The notes: generated by a model from the letters alone, not told the origin. A DNA stretch of 64,000 bases from Sedimenticola_A sp040506425 (GCA_965224515.1 OZ245051.1:3348001-3412000), one strand, 5' to 3'. Shown: positions 1 through 10,807, counted from the stretch's first letter. Numbers and translations: made by a program.

Positions 1-2751
1 GACGTTGGCGCCAAGACTACCCGTCAAGGTGTCGGCAAACTCAGAACCGATGAGATTTTCGATACCGGCCAGGGTATCCGTGCCGGCAACCACAGTGTCC
101 TGGGCCGCAGTGTCACTCAGGTCGACTGTCAGTCCCTCTTCGATGACCTCGGCATAGCTGGCGGTATCGGCACCGGCACCGCCATCGAGGGAGTCATCCC
201 CTTCCCCACCGGTCAGGGTGTCATCACCACCCAAGCCCTGCAGATCATCATTACCGATGCCACCGTCAAGAACATTGGCGTTGTCATCTCCGATCAGGGT
301 ATCGTCGTATTGTGTGCCGATGAGATTCTCGACACCGGTCAGGGTATCGTTGCCCGATGCCCGGGTGTCCTGAATACCGGTTTCCCGAAGATCGACCTCA
401 ACCCCCTGGGATTCATCGTTTTCGATATTGGCATAGGTCACCGTGTCGGTACCGGCACCACCGGTCAGGACATCGCTATCGGCCCCGCCATCCAGGAGAT
501 CGTCACCCGCCTCGCCCTCGAGAGTATCGTTGCCGCTGCCGCCGACCAGCTCATCGTCACCTGCGCCACCCTGCAACAGGTCGCTGCCTGCCCCGCCGTC
601 GAGTCGGTTGGCATTGACGTCGCCGATAAGGGTATCGTCGTAGGCTGAACCCTCAAGGTTCTCCATCTCGCTGAGGGTATCGTTTTCATACTGCCCCACT
701 GCTGCGGCACCACTGGCGAGGCTGGCGGTTACGCTGGTGCCTGCACTGGTCCATGTTGCGGTATCGCTTCCCTCGCCCCCGATCAGGGTGTCGTCACCGA
801 ACCAGCCATCGATGGTATCGTTCCCTTCGCCACCGTTGATGATATTCGCCAGGTGATCACCGGCAAGGTAATCATCGAATGCCGAACCGGTCAGGTTCTC
901 AAGGTTGCGCAGGGTATCGCTGCCGGCCGCGGAGGTCTCCTGGGCATCCTGGTTGTGCAGTTCCACGGTGACCCGCTCATCGGCGTTGGCATAGCTGACA
1001 GTGTCACTGCCCTCACCACCATCGATGAGATCATCTCCGGCATCACCGAAGAGAGTGTCGTCACCGGCTGCACCATCAAGGGTGTCATTGCCGGCACCAC
1101 CATGAATGATGTTGGCACCTGCGTCGCCGGTAAGGGTGTCATCGAGGTCGGACCCGGTCAGATTCTCAACACTGACAAAGCTGTCTGATCCTGCCCGGCC
1201 GGTGTCTGTTCCGCTTGCCCCCAGGTCAACGGTGACACCGCTGGTATTATCGTCATCGGGATCATCGTCAATTATGTCGCTGTAGGATGCGGTATCACTT
1301 CCGGCACCACCGTTCAGGGTATCGTCACCGGTACCGCCGATCAGAGTGTCGTCACCACCAAGACCCAGCAGGGTGTCGTCGCCAGCCCCGCCTGACAAGA
1401 CGTTGTCTTCAGCATTACCGGTAAGGGTGTCGTTGTAATCAGAGCCGGCCAGGTTCTCAATGCCAACCATCTTGTCCATACCGGCATTAAGTGTATCCTG
1501 GGCAATTGCGGTATCGATGTCGGTACCGACAAAACCGAGATCGACGCTGACCGCCAGCCCCGCATCCGCATAGGAGGCGGTATCGCTGCCCGTGCCGCCA
1601 ATCAGTTCGTCATTACCGGCGCCACCGACCAGTACATCATCGCCACCGTAACCGACCAGCCGGTCATCGCCCCCGCCGCCATAAAGTATGTTGTCGTTTT
1701 GGTCGCCGACCAGGATATCGTTGTGGGTGGAGCCCTTGACGATCTCAATCTCAGAATAGCTGTCCTCATCACCGAAACCGTCTGTGGCTATACCCATGGG
1801 CATGTAGACTTCTACGGCCCCGGGATCAGTGGTGTACTCAACGGTGTCACTGCCTGCACCGCCGATCAGTATGTCGTCACCGGCATGACCAACAAGGGTA
1901 TCGTCACCCTCGGCGCCATCCAGCAGGTTGCTCTCTGAACTACCGGTCAAGGTATCGTTATAGAAAGACCCGGTCAGATTCTCAATGCCGGTCAGGGTAT
2001 CATCACCGCCACCCTGGGTGATCTGTTTACCTGTCAGTATCAGGCTGACGCTGACACTCTCCAGGGCATCCTCGTAGCTGACGGTGTCATTGCCGGCACC
2101 ACCATCAAGGATGTCATCGTCTGTACCGACGTAGTCAGCATCACCATGGGTTCCGTAAAGGGTATCGTCACCTTCACCGCCTTGCAGATCATCATCACCC
2201 TGGTCACCGATCAGGTAGTCGTTTCCTGTTCCACCAACCAGGGTATCGTCACCCTCGCTGCCACTGAGCACATCGTTACCGGCAAATCCCTCGAGGGTGT
2301 CGTCACCCTGGCCACCGATAAGCACGTTTTCATACTCGTCGCCCCTGAGGGTGTCTCCATAGGTGGACCCCATCAGGTTCGAAATGCTGACCAGGGTATC
2401 CTGACCCTCTACGCCAGCCGCCTGTTGCCCGGTAATCCTGAGGTCGATAGTGACACCGGCTGTTGCATCCATATAGGCCGCTGTATCGGAACCCTCTCCA
2501 CCCTCAAGCAGGTCGTCACCGGTGCCGCCCACCAGCACATCGGACTCCTTGCCGCCATAGAGCTTGTCGTCACCGGCACCGCCCTCGAGAACATTGGCCT
2601 CCAGGTCACCGATCAGTACATCATTGAACGCGCTACCGGTCAGGTTCTCGATCTCGGTCAGGGTGTCTTGGCCACCGGCACCTGTATCCTGTGCATTGTG
2701 AATATTGAGGTTGACGTTGACACCGACACCGCCGGTGGTGATTTCATCGTA
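1..2751 (-). pseudogene. Giant RTX protein, segment downstream of a frameshift, open at window edge
   Basis: Read on the minus strand from about 2751 down to 1, this stretch is open in a single frame and encodes about 917 further residues of tandem glycine/aspartate-rich nonapeptides (GGxGxDxxx type), alternating with DTASY-type and ENLTGS-type spacers exactly as in the gene upstream. It lies in the +1-shifted frame relative to 2658..8228. At the junction the upstream frame reads D-T-A-S-T-M-K, whereas one extra base would give the regular D-T-A-S-Y-D-E and then the whole of this segment. So this is the continuation of the same gene, separated by a one-base loss or a sequencing error. No start codon with a ribosome site is evident, and the C-terminal secretion signal lies outside the window. 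In family terms it is a Ca2+-binding parallel beta-roll. Confidence 0.85.
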
Positions 2752-5700
2752 GAAGCGGTGTCTCTGCCGACACCGCCGGTAAGAACATCGTCACCTGCAT
2801 TACCGTGGAGAGTGTCATCGCCAGCACCGCCATCGAGGATATCGTTGTCGGCCCCGCCGTGAAGGGTGTCAGCACCGTCGTCGCCATAAAGGCTGTCAGC
2901 GCCGGCACCACCCTTCAGGGTGTCATCGCCTTCACCACCGAACAGTTGGTCATCCCCTCCGCGACCATGCAGCTCATTGACCTGGTCGTCGCCGGTTATG
3001 CTGTCGTTGCCGGAGCCACCGATCACGTTCTGAATGTTGATAACGCCGTTAGTACCGGAGGCCTTTCCAAAACTACCCTCTTCCTCATCAAGGCGGAGAT
3101 CCACCAGCAGGTCGCTGGTGTAGGCGGTGTAATCAAGGGTATTGGTTCCACCCACACCACCGTCAATAGTGCCTTCGAAAACAGCCCCATCTGCAAAGGA
3201 GAAGGTGTTGTTTCCGCTGCCGCCGATAATCGCTTCAACGACAGAGATATTGCTCAGGGTCTGGCTGCCGTCGGTGACCGTGACAGAACCATCCGCGTTG
3301 ATCGTGAATATGAGGTCGGTGGAGACACCGGAGAAGTCGAGGGTGTCGGTGCTGCCATCATCGTCACTCGGCATCAGGCCGAAGTTGACGGTCAGATCAT
3401 CGTTGACCTGATCACCGGAAGTCCATCCATCGGAGAAGGCGTAGGTATCGCCCCCCTCCTTGCCATTCAGCTGGTCATCGCCGAGACCGCCGTTGAGTAC
3501 ATTGGCACCCAGGTTACCGAATAGAATATCGGCGTAGTCTGAACCGGTGATATTCTCGATCTCATTAATCGAGTCGACGCCTGCTCCGAGTGTGAATTGT
3601 GGGAGCATCAGTCGCAGGTCAACGCGAACACCCGCAGCAGCATGCTCGTAGGAGACAGTATCCGACCCCTCGCCACCTTCCAGGTAGTTCAGTCCAAGGC
3701 GGCCTTCGATGACGTCATCTCCGGCACCGCCCTTGATCCAGTTGCTGTTGTCATCGCCACGCAGCACGTCATCGAAACCGGACCCTGTGATGCCGTTGAT
3801 ATCGAACAGCCTGTCGGTTCCGGTGGCATCATTGGTCTGGCCTGCGGATCCCAGCGAAAGATCGATTGTTACGCCAGATTCCGCATGCTCATAGGAGGCG
3901 ACATCCTTTACCCCTGTGCCACCGTAGAGGTCATCGTCACCTTCGCCGCCTTCCAGAATATCCGACCCTAGACCACCGTTAAGAGTGTCGTTGCCCGCGC
4001 CACCCATCAGCACGTTGCTGAGAAAATCTCCGGTGAGGGTATCGTTGTAAGCCGAACCGATGATGCTTGAGATATTGGCCAGTACATCCGACCCGGCTGC
4101 ACCTGAGGAACTCAGGGTACCCAGGTTGACATTGACACTGCCGGAGGCGGACTCGTAGGAGGCGATGTCCATGTCCCCTGAAAGCAGGGTGCTGATGAAC
4201 TCATCGAAGGTTCCGCCATTGGCAATATGATCCGCAAGCGGCTCGCCAAAATAATCGAGAAACAACTGAATGTTGGTGGCGAACAGCGCGTTCAGGGCGG
4301 TCATCGCGCTCGGTTCCATACCGCCCGAGATGAAGTCGTTGCCCTCTCCGCCCTCGATGGTATCAACGCCATCACGACCGAAAATGGTATCCGCTCCTGC
4401 ACCGCCGACAATGTGATCATCATCCGCGCTACCCAGCAGATAGTCGTTGCCGGAGCCGCCGATCACCGAATTCACGTTGTAGAGACCACCAACGATAAAG
4501 GTTCCGGTATCCAGTTGTTGGGCAAAGGCAGGCAGGTTGAATCCGACAAGCGGAATGGTCATGCCGAGATCCACCTTCACCGGCGTGGTGTAGGCGGAGA
4601 AGTCGAGCACGTTGTTGCCGCTGCCCTCGTCCATGCCGAGCAGTGAGAAGAAGAGATCGGTTTCGCCGATCCAGCCATTGAAGGTCGCACCATCTTCAAA
4701 CACGAAGGTGTCGTCGCCGCTGCCGTCAATCAGTTTTTCGATACTGTTGACTGGACCAAGTGTATTGGTGCCGTCGGTAACTGAGACCGAACCGTCGGTA
4801 TGTATGGTGAAGGTCAGGTTGCTGGTGACAGCGGAGAAATCGAGGGTATCGAATCCCGCGAAGTCCTGCTCGACAACGGTGTCGATACCCCATCCCTCCT
4901 GGAATTTATAGGTATCGTCTCCAGCGTGGCCTTCCATGTAGTCCCCGCCTGCACCTCCGGAGATGACATTGGCCTCGTTATTACCGATCAGCCGATCATT
5001 GAAATCGGAACCTTCGATATTCTCGAAGTCACTGATGGTATCCGTGCCGGCCATGGTCTTGGTGAAGATGCCGTTCAGCAGGTCGACCGTGACACTGCCC
5101 TGGGCATTCTCGTAGGAGACCGTCTCGCTGCCATCTACGGTGCCGACAAGGTCGTAGTTGCCTTCACCAACCACCACGCCATGTATATTTTTTATGGACT
5201 GAACGCCAGTTGCCGTACCAGCTGCGATATTGACCTGAACATCACGATAGGAGTGGGAGTAGTCGAGGCGGCTGTTGGTGCCGGTACCGCCATCGATAGT
5301 ACCCGCAAAATCCGCACCCTCTTCGAAGATAAAGGTGTTGCTGCCTTCACCACCGATCAGCGCCTTGATATTGGCGACGTGATCCAGGGTGCTGACCGCA
5401 TCAGGTGCTTCACCCGCATCGCTGGGCAGATTTTCATCCCCCTTCAGGGGATTTTCGCCATCCTGCACCGACACCGTGCCGTCAGCATGCAGGGTGAAAA
5501 ACAGTTCTGTCGTGACCTGTGAAAAGTCGAGTGTACTGATCGCGCCGTCATCGAGTGCGATAACCACGTCATCCAGCCAGTTATCTTCGAAGACATAGGT
5601 ATCTGCGCCACCCTTCCCTTCGAGGATATCGTTTCCACTGCCGCCGTTGAGCACGTTGATACCGACATCACCGATCAGGGTGTCGTCATGATCCGAGCCG

Positions 5701-8228
5701 ACAAGGTTCTCAACACCGGTGAGTGTGTCTGTTACGCCGGTGCCGTCAATGGCCTCACCGGTTGTCAAATTGACGGTAACGTCGTGCGGGTCGTTTTCGT
5801 AAGTGACGGTATCGATACCGAGCCCACCGTTGAACGTATCCTCTCCGGCACCGCCGTTCAGAAGATCGTCTCCGGCACCACCGATAAGTCGGTTGGCCTG
5901 GGCATCGCCGGTCAGTGTATCGTCATGACTGGTGCCTTCCACATCCTCGACATTGGAAAGGAGATCGGTATAGGGAATGCCCTCAATAATGATATAGCCA
6001 TGAAAGGCATAGAAGTTGTTGAGATCGACTTCGACTGAGATGCTGTCGCCGGCATAGGAGATCATGTCGTGAACGCCGGCACCTCCATCCAGGGTGTTGA
6101 AACCGGCGCCGCCGTGAAGGGTATCATTCCCCTCTCCACCCAGCAGGATATCGTCGCCCGAACCGCCCCACAGATAATCGTCACCCAGGGAACCATCCAG
6201 ACGGTTATTGCCGGCATTGCCATACAGCCGGTCATCGCCCTGTCCGCCACGCACGTTGGTAAAACCGCTGATGGCGGTATCCACGTATGCGCCGGTATCG
6301 AGTTGAACAGTGGCACGGCCAACAGGGATATTCACCTCCACATTGGTGGTGTAGTCCTGCAGGTCGAGCATATTGGTGCCACCGCCGGCATCGATGCTGC
6401 CACTGACTGTGGCCTGGTCTTCGATCCGAACGAGGTCATCACCGGAGCCACCGATAAGATGCTCAATGCCCGGCACCTTGTTCAAGACCCGCTCGCCACT
6501 GACCTCCAGTGTCGAGACACTCACCTCTCCGCCGGCATGAACGGTGAAGTTGATCGCCGTGGAGAGCGCAGACAGATCGAGGGTGTCGCTGCCCTTGCCG
6601 TCAAGCTCGCTGATAGTGACGTCCATCCATCCAGGCTGGAACAGGTAGCGGTCATTCCCTGCGCCACCGATTATGTTTTCAATTTCCGTCAGCGTCTTGT
6701 TATGGCCCACATTACCGGAAACGGCTACCGATGCCGCACCAACCGTGAATGTGAGATTCTCTGAAATCCCGGAGAGATCCAGTGTATCTGTACCGCCGTT
6801 TTCAACAATAGTGTCAGCGTACCAATTGGATGACAGCACGTAGGTATCAGCACCTGAGCCGCCGTCCAGGGTATTGACGCCACCGCCACCGGCAAGCAGG
6901 TTATCCGTGTCGTCACCGATCAGGGTGTCACTTGCCGAACCGCCGATAATGTTCTGAATATTGACTACAAAGGACCGCGAATCTGTGGGTGCCAGCCCGG
7001 TTCCGACGCCTGTCGCTCTCCCGGAACGAAGATCGACATTGACGCTGCTGTTCCAGGCTGAATAGTCAAGGGTGTTGCTCCTGCCGGCCGTGGCGTCGAT
7101 AAGACCGGCCAGCGAGGCACCGTTTTCGAATACAAAGCGATTGTCACCCGAACCGCCGATGAGATTCTCGATGTTGGCGACCTGGTTCACCGAGTTGGTT
7201 CCGTCTGTGACAGAAACACGCCCACTGGCATGGATGGTGAAAGTGAGATCGGCCGATACCTGGGAGAAATCCAGGGTATCGATACCCTCTGCCGGGTTCT
7301 CTACGACGGCGTCATTTCCCCAGCCATCCTGGAAGCGGTAAACATCGTCACCGCCCATTCCGACGAGACTGTCATTAGTACCTGCATTGCCGCTCAGGGT
7401 ATCTGCCGCCCCAGTGCCGTAGACATCGGCCAACAGGTGTGAGTAGCCGGTAAATGCCAGGCTGTCGCTTTCAATGATTCCAGTATTGAACTCAAGCGAC
7501 CAGTCACCGCCCTGGCCAGGGCTGCCTGTCGCATCGGTGGAGGCGGCAATATCGGCCCCGGTGTGTGCTGCCAGTGTCTCGACGAAACCGATACCCAGTT
7601 CACCCTCTGCGAGATTGCAGCCGTAGAGCAGGATGTCGCCATTCTCGCTCAGGGAGTCTCCCCACCCCTTCAACAGTTCGGCATTGTCCTCAACTGATTG
7701 GCTGTCCAGCAATTGATCGCCAAAACGCAGTACTCCGTCGTCTGCATGGGAGATGAGATGTACAGCTGAGAGATCCTGGTATTGTGCGAGTATCTCCGAG
7801 ATCTGCTCCAGACCATCCCGGTCGGCATCAAGCACATAGGTCTTGAGCTCGGCATCTTCACCCCGGTCGGGCATGATGCGATGGAGCAGTGACTCATATT
7901 CCGGTACAGCGGAATCAATAATCAGCAGTTCTGTTCTGGAACTCTTCTCCTGGAGTCCGTTGACAGCTTCCTGGTAGGAGCCTGCAAGGCTGGTATCGAC
8001 CACTGCCTGTGGGTCGAAGTAGGTACTGTCTGCGGGCAGAGTTAGATTGGTGGCTTGGAATTCAGGAGAGATTTCGGTCTGATCAGGAAGTAAAACGTCT
8101 TGTTGGGCATCATTCAGAAAGACAAAGTCAGCCGAAAGCAACAACCGCTGCTCCAGTGTCTCGAGCGAAAGTTTACGCCGTGGCAATGCAGCCTTGCGTA
8201 GCTTCCTGCTTTTTTTCTTTCTGCTCAT
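2658..8228 (-). CDS. Giant LEPR-XLL / DUF4347 / RTX repeat surface protein (frameshifted 3' end)
   Basis: The 1856-residue product begins with a basic stretch and a LETLEQRLLLSAD segment (residues 22-34), the LEPR-XLL signature found at the N-terminus of giant secreted adhesins. A DUF4347 domain follows (about 99-265; LISHADDG, LYGCNLAEGE), then more than 1500 residues of RTX-type GGxGxDxxx repeats in blocks separated by FENGA, TLDFS and NIIGGS spacers. There is no Sec signal, as expected for type I secretion, and the TolC-like gene sits 86 bp upstream on the same strand. Inferred role: Ca2+-folded cell-surface or extracellular matrix protein. The reading frame is lost near 2751 (about residue 1826); the last 30 residues lack repeat character and the repeats continue in another frame to the window edge. 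The inner-membrane ABC and membrane-fusion partners are not in view. Confidence 0.85.
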   Translation of the reverse strand: MSRKKKSRKLRKAALPRRKLSLETLEQRLLLSADFVFLNDAQQDVLLPDQTEISPEFQATNLTLPADSTYFDPQAVVDTSLAGSYQEAVNGLQEKSSRTELLIIDSAVPEYESLLHRIMPDRGEDAELKTYVLDADRDGLEQISEILAQYQDLSAVHLISHADDGVLRFGDQLLDSQSVEDNAELLKGWGDSLSENGDILLYGCNLAEGELGIGFVETLAAHTGADIAASTDATGSPGQGGDWSLEFNTGIIESDSLAFTGYSHLLADVYGTGAADTLSGNAGTNDSLVGMGGDDVYRFQDGWGNDAVVENPAEGIDTLDFSQVSADLTFTIHASGRVSVTDGTNSVNQVANIENLIGGSGDNRFVFENGASLAGLIDATAGRSNTLDYSAWNSSVNVDLRSGRATGVGTGLAPTDSRSFVVNIQNIIGGSASDTLIGDDTDNLLAGGGGVNTLDGGSGADTYVLSSNWYADTIVENGGTDTLDLSGISENLTFTVGAASVAVSGNVGHNKTLTEIENIIGGAGNDRYLFQPGWMDVTISELDGKGSDTLDLSALSTAINFTVHAGGEVSVSTLEVSGERVLNKVPGIEHLIGGSGDDLVRIEDQATVSGSIDAGGGTNMLDLQDYTTNVEVNIPVGRATVQLDTGAYVDTAISGFTNVRGGQGDDRLYGNAGNNRLDGSLGDDYLWGGSGDDILLGGEGNDTLHGGAGFNTLDGGAGVHDMISYAGDSISVEVDLNNFYAFHGYIIIEGIPYTDLLSNVEDVEGTSHDDTLTGDAQANRLIGGAGDDLLNGGAGEDTFNGGLGIDTVTYENDPHDVTVNLTTGEAIDGTGVTDTLTGVENLVGSDHDDTLIGDVGINVLNGGSGNDILEGKGGADTYVFEDNWLDDVVIALDDGAISTLDFSQVTTELFFTLHADGTVSVQDGENPLKGDENLPSDAGEAPDAVSTLDHVANIKALIGGEGSNTFIFEEGADFAGTIDGGTGTNSRLDYSHSYRDVQVNIAAGTATGVQSIKNIHGVVVGEGNYDLVGTVDGSETVSYENAQGSVTVDLLNGIFTKTMAGTDTISDFENIEGSDFNDRLIGNNEANVISGGAGGDYMEGHAGDDTYKFQEGWGIDTVVEQDFAGFDTLDFSAVTSNLTFTIHTDGSVSVTDGTNTLGPVNSIEKLIDGSGDDTFVFEDGATFNGWIGETDLFFSLLGMDEGSGNNVLDFSAYTTPVKVDLGMTIPLVGFNLPAFAQQLDTGTFIVGGLYNVNSVIGGSGNDYLLGSADDDHIVGGAGADTIFGRDGVDTIEGGEGNDFISGGMEPSAMTALNALFATNIQLFLDYFGEPLADHIANGGTFDEFISTLLSGDMDIASYESASGSVNVNLGTLSSSGAAGSDVLANISSIIGSAYNDTLTGDFLSNVLMGGAGNDTLNGGLGSDILEGGEGDDDLYGGTGVKDVASYEHAESGVTIDLSLGSAGQTNDATGTDRLFDINGITGSGFDDVLRGDDNSNWIKGGAGDDVIEGRLGLNYLEGGEGSDTVSYEHAAAGVRVDLRLMLPQFTLGAGVDSINEIENITGSDYADILFGNLGANVLNGGLGDDQLNGKEGGDTYAFSDGWTSGDQVNDDLTVNFGLMPSDDDGSTDTLDFSGVSTDLIFTINADGSVTVTDGSQTLSNISVVEAIIGGSGNNTFSFADGAVFEGTIDGGVGGTNTLDYTAYTSDLLVDLRLDEEEGSFGKASGTNGVINIQNVIGGSGNDSITGDDQVNELHGRGGDDQLFGGEGDDTLKGGAGADSLYGDDGADTLHGGADNDILDGGAGDDTLHGNAGDDVLTGGVGRDTASTMKSPPAVSVSTSTSIFTMHRIQVPVAKTP

Positions 8229-8314
8229 TATGTTGCCGTTTACTACCGGTTATACTGCTCTACCCCATCAAACTAACAACTCACGGCTATGTAATATATT
8301 TTTATATACTTACC

Positions 8315-9784
8315 CTATTCTGCACGCTCTTCATTCAACTTGAACGAAAGTGCATAGTCCGACGCTATAGGGTTTTCGGCACTTTCAGAGACAGACGAAA
8401 TTCCGCCGTCCACAGAGTTTCTGAAAGTGACCGTACTGCCTGGTGTCAGCCAGTTATTTACGTCCACAAGATCATCTTCACTCAAGGTACCCACCACCGC
8501 TTTCAGTCTCAGCCCGTTGAGTACGAACTCGTAGCGTGCGCGGGTGTAATCTCTTTTTGCCGAAAACAGGTCCCGTTCGGCGTCCAAAACCGCAAGGTTC
8601 GTATAGAGAGCCGCTTCATAACCTGCACGTTTCAGCTTGAGCACCTCGTCCTGGGCCTTGACCTCTTTGTCCAGGGCGTTGATACGTTCGATGGCATTGG
8701 TGATATCCAGGAATGTTCTCTGGGCTTCGCGTTTCACTTTCCTCGAGAGCCGAACAAGCTCCTCACGTTGACTCTCGTGATTGAGCGCCGCTTCCCGCTT
8801 TTTGGAACTGACGGACCCGCCTTTGTACAGGGGCAGATTGAAGCTGAGCATCATCTCCCGGCTGCGAACCTTGCTGCCGCCACCGAACATGGTTCCGCCC
8901 GTATCGTTGATTGAGTCCTGGTACTTGAGATCGAGGGTTGGGTAGTGGCCTGCATTCTGCCGCTTGACCTCTTCCCGGGAGACCACAAGGGCCTGGCGTT
9001 GCGCTTCGAGCTCCCAATTCTGCCTGATTGCAGCATCAACCCAATGATCCACATCGAAAGGTGCCGGTGTAGTCAAAGGAAACTCGGCCTTCAACCGGTC
9101 CAGCGATGAGGGATACTCGCCTGTCATCTCAGCCAGGGCCTCGTAGGCGTCGCGCTGTTCGACTTCGGCGCCGGTGTAATCTGCAACCACAGATGCCAAC
9201 CTGGCCTCGGCCTCAAGACTGTCCGACATGCGGCCCAGTTTCGCCTTCTCTCTCCCCTTGGCCAACTGTAGCTGCTTATCAACAGCAGACTGCTCTGCCT
9301 TCAGATATTCGAGGTCGTTTTCTGCGATAAGGGCGTTGATGTAGTTTTCTGCTGTGCGCAGCATGAGATCCTGCTCGGCCATTACAAGTTCTGCATCGGC
9401 CTGCTTGAGCTCAGACCGTGCCTGGTCTATTCGCAGGTAGTTGTCGTAGCGGAAAACGGGCTGAGTGAGCGACAGAGTAAGAACGGAAGTGGGAAATTGG
9501 GTTTCACCTTCAGTAAACAGGGGATTTTCTGTTTCCAGAATCTTTTGTTTAGTTTCACTTTTATCGTAACTCAGATCGATGGAGGGTCTGTAGCCACTCT
9601 TGGCCTGGGTCAACAGTTCACGGGAGGCCTGGTGGTCGTAATCCGCAGCCCTGAACTGGGGGTCGGCGTCGCGTGCTACCTTATATATATCGATTAAATC
9701 TGCTGCAGAAACCTGTGCGCTGCACAGAGCCAGCAAGGGGGTGGCAAAAATAACGGAACGCAAGGAGCTTGTTGTTATTGACAT
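8315..9784 (-). CDS. TolC-family type I secretion outer-membrane protein
   Basis: The 489-residue product has a Sec signal peptide (about 1-27, ending ...AQVSA) and then the duplicated helix-rich OEP fold of TolC family proteins: an N-terminal DIYKVARDADPQF segment, YDKSETKQ near the first beta strand, and a long helical region with VLDAERDLFSAKRDYTRARYE near the C-terminus, typical of TolC/AggA/LapE-like channels. It would form the outer-membrane exit duct for the RTX protein encoded immediately downstream. The frame is open further upstream to 10057, but the start at 9784 is preferred because it places the signal peptide at the N-terminus; the extension looks non-coding. A CRP-like palindrome lies about 280 bp upstream. 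The gene may be co-transcribed with the RTX gene (86-bp gap). Confidence 0.9.
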   Translation of the reverse strand: MSITTSSLRSVIFATPLLALCSAQVSAADLIDIYKVARDADPQFRAADYDHQASRELLTQAKSGYRPSIDLSYDKSETKQKILETENPLFTEGETQFPTSVLTLSLTQPVFRYDNYLRIDQARSELKQADAELVMAEQDLMLRTAENYINALIAENDLEYLKAEQSAVDKQLQLAKGREKAKLGRMSDSLEAEARLASVVADYTGAEVEQRDAYEALAEMTGEYPSSLDRLKAEFPLTTPAPFDVDHWVDAAIRQNWELEAQRQALVVSREEVKRQNAGHYPTLDLKYQDSINDTGGTMFGGGSKVRSREMMLSFNLPLYKGGSVSSKKREAALNHESQREELVRLSRKVKREAQRTFLDITNAIERINALDKEVKAQDEVLKLKRAGYEAALYTNLAVLDAERDLFSAKRDYTRARYEFVLNGLRLKAVVGTLSEDDLVDVNNWLTPGSTVTFRNSVDGGISSVSESAENPIASDYALSFKLNEERAE

Positions 9785-10213
9785 CTTGATACGTCTCACT
9801 GCCCAATCCATAAACCTGTATGAGATGCGTGCGTTCAACGACAATGGAGACTCTTCCATGTAACCTGAACAAACAAATCCAAAACGCAAACACCCCCCAC
9901 CTGGTAAGGCAGCGGGAGATGATTTTGTAATGCTCATTTCACGTCCAAGCACCCGGTCAATACCACTGAACCCGGCACCGGATGCAGCCACAATCGGAGC
10001 CACCCAGCACAACGCCGCATGAACTTTCCACGCCTTCGTGGGTTGAGCATATACCACGAAAATGTGAATTACATCACACTTTTATTTCTCATTAGGACAC
10101 TTAATTGATACCCCTGCTGGAGCTTGAAAAGCCCCATCCACCCATCATTTTTACTTATAATTAAAGGGGTTATTAAGAAGTGTTTTCCTGTTGCGTATGA
10201 GTCGCAGGAGAGA
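9785..10213. other. 429-bp intergenic region upstream of the tolC-RTX unit
   Basis: No convincing gene is seen here. It is the only long untranslated stretch in front of the tolC-RTX transcription unit and holds the CRP-like palindrome at 10060-10081. The half nearer the cytochrome gene is AT-rich (10085-10190). No clear sigma70 hexamer pair at the spacing expected for class I or class II CRP activation was found on the minus strand. Confidence 0.5.
10060..10081. promoter_or_regulatory. CRP/Vfr-type operator
   Basis: The core TGTGA-N6-TCACA at 10063-10078 has both half-sites perfect, with AAA before it and CTTT after it, close to the CRP consensus. The only gene it could serve downstream is the minus-strand tolC-RTX unit, whose first start codon is about 280 bp away; the cytochrome gene on the other side is transcribed towards it and ends at 10214. 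A cAMP-CRP-type input to the secreted RTX protein is inference. Confidence 0.65.
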
Positions 10214-10807
10214 CTACTCCATCCCGCTGATGTAGAGCGCCAGGGCGTTGATCTCGAACTCAGTCAGTTTTGAAGCGATGGAGTGCATGATGGCGTTGTC
10301 GTTCGTACGGGTCCGCCGGTTGAACTCCTGCAGCTGACTCATTACATAACGTTTATGCTGGCCTGCGAGACGAGGCAGTTGGTCGGTGCCCTTACCATCT
10401 TCACCATGGCAGGATTTACAGGCGGCAACTCCTGAGTATTTATTGCCCTTGTGGTAAAGGTAAGAGCCAACAGCTGAGAATGCCTTGTCCCTTACCCGGT
10501 GGACCTTTGCCGGCTTGGACGAGAAGAATTCACCCAGGGCCATCATCTCTTCTTCGGACAGATCTGCAGCCATCTCGTTCATGGTGCCCTTGCGGCGTCC
10601 GCTTTTAAAATCCCCCAGCTGTTTGGCAATGTAGCCGGCATGCTGACCGGCAAGCCTGGGATATATGGCACTGGAGCCCTCTCCATCCTTGCCATGGCAC
10701 ATGTGGCATTTCTGCTCGACGATCTCCTGTGCACGCTCGCTGTCAGCAGCCACGACACTTCCCGTTAGAAAGAGAAGTGCAATGAAGAGATTGATAGGTT
10801 TGTCCAT
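10214..10807 (-). CDS. Diheme cytochrome c4-type protein
   Basis: The 197-residue product has a cleavable signal peptide (about 1-20, ending GSVVA) and two covalent heme sites, CHMCH at 34-38 and CKSCH at 130-134, in two similar halves, each with the RLAGQH motif and a candidate axial Met (near 76-80 and in NDNAIMHS). This two-domain layout and length match cytochrome c4, a periplasmic electron carrier to terminal oxidases or nitrite reductases. A GAGG ribosome site lies just upstream of the ATG. No oxidase genes are adjacent, so the partner is unknown. Neighbours are the YiiX-like hydrolase upstream (150 bp) and the tolC regulatory region downstream, so it appears monocistronic. Confidence 0.9.
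   Translation of the reverse strand: MDKPINLFIALLFLTGSVVAADSERAQEIVEQKCHMCHGKDGEGSSAIYPRLAGQHAGYIAKQLGDFKSGRRKGTMNEMAADLSEEEMMALGEFFSSKPAKVHRVRDKAFSAVGSYLYHKGNKYSGVAACKSCHGEDGKGTDQLPRLAGQHKRYVMSQLQEFNRRTRTNDNAIMHSIASKLTEFEINALALYISGME

Noticed and set aside
310..3524. Several 80-240-residue plus-strand open frames opposite the RTX gene
   Set aside because: They are antisense shadows of the repetitive glycine/aspartate codons; they lack ribosome sites and family motifs.
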